This document shows positions 62,821-64,000 of a DNA stretch of 64,000 nt, piece after piece. Location: assembly GCA_947085815.1 (NCBI GenBank), contig CAMTXU010000016.1, positions 93,973 through 157,972 of the forward strand. Direction: 5' to 3'. The notes under the pieces were generated by a model that saw only the letters and a program-made list of their open reading frames with translations, was not told where the DNA came from and made no database searches. The number at the start of each line of letters is the position of its first letter. Position 1 is the stretch's first letter. This DNA comes from Fen-1258 sp947085815. GTDB lineage: Bacteria; Bacteroidota; Ignavibacteria; Ignavibacteriales; Melioribacteraceae. The translations under genes were made by a program, and so were the position numbers.

Positions 62821-62880
62821 GAGTGATGCTTCGACTTCGCTCAGCACATGTACTGCAGCAAGCACAGTACAGGCTTGGGA
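62821..62880. repeat. CTTCGACTTCGCTCAG-type dispersed repeat
   Basis: CTTCGACTTCGCTCAG followed by GTACTGCAGCAAGCACAGTAC matches the repeat words embedded in the genes at 54402 and 55025. Here it is intergenic. The minus-strand ORF across it (SEVEASLF type) is repeat-derived and not called. Confidence 0.6.
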
Positions 62881-62917
62881 TAGACTACGCAGAGACTTGT
62901 TAGAGACTTGGTGTGAA

Positions 62918-63193
62918 TTAATTAGATATTGGAATTGGTACACTTTTACGGGAAGGTTTTCTATAAAGAATATGATGAATTGAATCAAAAGAAAGTTTAT
63001 ATTTTTCCGAAAGTTCGTAGATAGCTCCAAGTTGAGTTTTTGTTTTTTTAAGCATTATATATTCATTGCGGATAATGAGATTGCGTAAAGCAATTTCATC
63101 TATCAAGCCGATGGACTGGAATTCTTTGAGTCTTGGATTGCTTAGCAACTCTTCAATATTTAATTCAATTTTATTCAACTGACCAAATGCCAA
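62918..63193 (-). CDS. Small helical protein of element 2 (91 aa)
   Basis: I do not recognise it. It is helical, with an HTH-like middle and end (LGAIYELSEKYKLSFDSIHH followed by ILYRKPSRK), so it could bind DNA. It overlaps the end of the nuclease gene by 23 bases in another frame and reads in the same direction. Confidence 0.5.
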   Translation of the reverse strand: MAFGQLNKIELNIEELLSNPRLKEFQSIGLIDEIALRNLIIRNEYIMLKKTKTQLGAIYELSEKYKLSFDSIHHILYRKPSRKSVPIPISN

Positions 63194-63677
63194 GTTTATT
63201 TCTCATAGCCGTTCTTCTAAGATTATAAAAGAGAGTATAGTAACGTTTTTCTTTTGTGTAATAACTGATTCTTGCTAAACCATTTTTAAGTAATTCTGCT
63301 TGAACGAAAATTGAATCCTTTCCCGTTGAATTTGTGAGCCAAACGTAAGCAAGTAACCTTCCGAAAATATCGAATGCCTTTCCGTCAAAAGTAAGTTTAA
63401 CAGTTTTGTGATTGATTAATGATTTTGTTTTTTGGGTTGCTTGATTTGCAGACGGTTCTGCATGTTTATTGAGTCTTGCAACTTCAGGACAATTTATTCC
63501 TAGCATTCTTACATGTTGGGAATCGGAAAGAACAAATGTATCACCATCAATTACGCGGGATACGAAAACTATTCTTGAGTAGTTATATGGATATGAGAAG
63601 TTCGGATTTTGACCGAGCAACTGCGTTGAGAGTAAGAATAAGATTATGATTATGATTAGGATATTTTGAAGTTTCAT
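63171..63677 (-). CDS. Exported thermonuclease (SNase-like)
   Basis: The start at 63677 gives 168 aa with a signal sequence (MKLQNILIIIIILFLLSTQLLGQ). The SNase OB-fold follows: RVIDGDTFVL, HVRMLGINCPEV, FDIFGRLLAYVW. The catalytic Arg (R in VRML), Glu (CPE) and second Arg (GRLL) are present. The position of the calcium-ligand Asp reads Asn in GINCPE, which may alter activity. Secreted nuclease on an element could degrade competing DNA or serve entry; this is inference. Confidence 0.85.
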   Translation of the reverse strand: MKLQNILIIIIILFLLSTQLLGQNPNFSYPYNYSRIVFVSRVIDGDTFVLSDSQHVRMLGINCPEVARLNKHAEPSANQATQKTKSLINHKTVKLTFDGKAFDIFGRLLAYVWLTNSTGKDSIFVQAELLKNGLARISYYTKEKRYYTLFYNLRRTAMRNKLGIWSVE

Positions 63678-63817
63678 AAATGTTTTTCTTTTTGAGAAAA
63701 GATAACTGATGATTAGAAAGTGTGCAACGCTCAATGTTTATGATTTATTTTCTTTTGTTTTCTTTGGGACTAAAAAATCATACGAATTGAAAAAATGATG
63801 GTAATTTGTAATAATGA

Positions 63818-63855
63818 GGCTGTGGGTGTGTCGAGAGCGCGAGCCACCCACAGCC
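63818..63855. repeat. Hairpin with conserved loop, element 2 copy
   Basis: GGCTGTGGGTG (63818-63828) pairs perfectly with CACCCACAGCC (63845-63855) around TGTCGAGAGCGCGAGC. The remaining sequence to the window end contains GTTAGGTG twice and ends TTTATATAATGCAA, paralleling the region after the element 1 hairpin. No gene is seen between 63735 and 64000. Confidence 0.7.
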
Positions 63856-64000
63856 GATATAAAGGTTACGTTTGAATATAAAATGTTAGGTGAACTGATG
63901 AAAAATATATGCTGCGAAGTGGAGGTTGTGCCGGAATCGGCGAACCGGAACGAAGCAAAGATGAGGCGACAATGTTAGGTGCGGGGTTTATATAATGCAA

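Larger units (their letters stand above)
60483..64000. mobile_element. Element 2: second tandem element at the tRNA-Gln site (left part only)
   Basis: After the junction site this stretch repeats the start of element 1 in order: terminator hairpin, paired direct repeats, ArdC-like gene, 62-aa gene, nested stem-loop region. It then diverges into a DUF6266-like gene, a small unknown gene, an exported nuclease and a hairpin also found in element 1. The far end is outside the window. Confidence 0.75.

Noticed and set aside
62800..63030. Minus-strand ORF between the DUF6266-like and 91-aa genes
   Set aside because: Overlaps the better-supported 91-aa gene and mostly translates a CTTCGCTCAG repeat.

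Overview
The window looks like a chromosome of a Bacteroidota/Ignavibacteria-type organism. The inference rests on low GC, weak Shine-Dalgarno use, TonB/ExbBD genes, a SusC-like outer-membrane barrel, a DUF5686 protein, an HU-plus-SPOR protein and 'PNGGE' Kre9/KNH modules. No rRNA or other definitive taxonomic marker is present, so the placement is not proven.

Bases 1-32,300 are ordinary core genome. In order they hold: the end of nuoD with nuoE and nuoF; a REC-HDOD regulator; a TonB-dependent receptor and a DUF5686 outer-membrane protein; an M28/PDZ peptidase; dodecin and two peroxiredoxins; a QueD/PTPS-FolE-SDR pterin cluster; an ECF sigma unit flanked by Spy/CpxP-like proteins; tRNA-Leu(GAG); DUF92; and a TPR, beta-barrel, HU-SPOR, ExbB, ExbD, TonB operon. 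A small membrane-protein cluster and a nine-module lipoprotein follow. Several intergenic gaps hold palindromic or MITE-like repeats.

At 32,339 a complete tRNA-Gln(CTG) marks the left end of a 28.1 kb integrative element (element 1). Its right end is a diverged copy of the tRNA 3' half at 60,483-60,527, beside a tyrosine recombinase. A second element (element 2) starts at that copy and runs out of the window. Both elements begin with the same order: tRNA 3' end, terminator hairpin, paired 11-bp-spaced repeats, an ArdC-like gene, a 62-65 aa gene, and a nested stem-loop region of about 200 nt whose stems covary between the copies.

Element 1 encodes a phage head and packaging set: small and large terminase, portal, protease, major capsid and a DUF2190-like decoration protein. 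It also has a pentapeptide protein and a beta-helix-like surface protein. I see no tail, baseplate or lysis genes, which suggests a capsid-encoding phage satellite. The second half of element 1 is a defence and addiction island. It carries Xre-ImmA-PIN; a type III restriction-modification operon that continues into an unknown gene and two SIR2 genes; an unknown protein paired with a QueC-like enzyme; an internal recombinase with an excisionase-like HTH; a small family-A-polymerase-like protein; and a HEPN-unknown-SecB trio that looks like a toxin-antitoxin-chaperone module.

The best candidates for undescribed biology are the covarying structure in both elements, the HEPN/SecB trio, the QueC-like pair, the minimal polymerase-like protein, and the tandem tail-less satellites themselves. 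All functional statements are from reading the sequence; no database search was possible.
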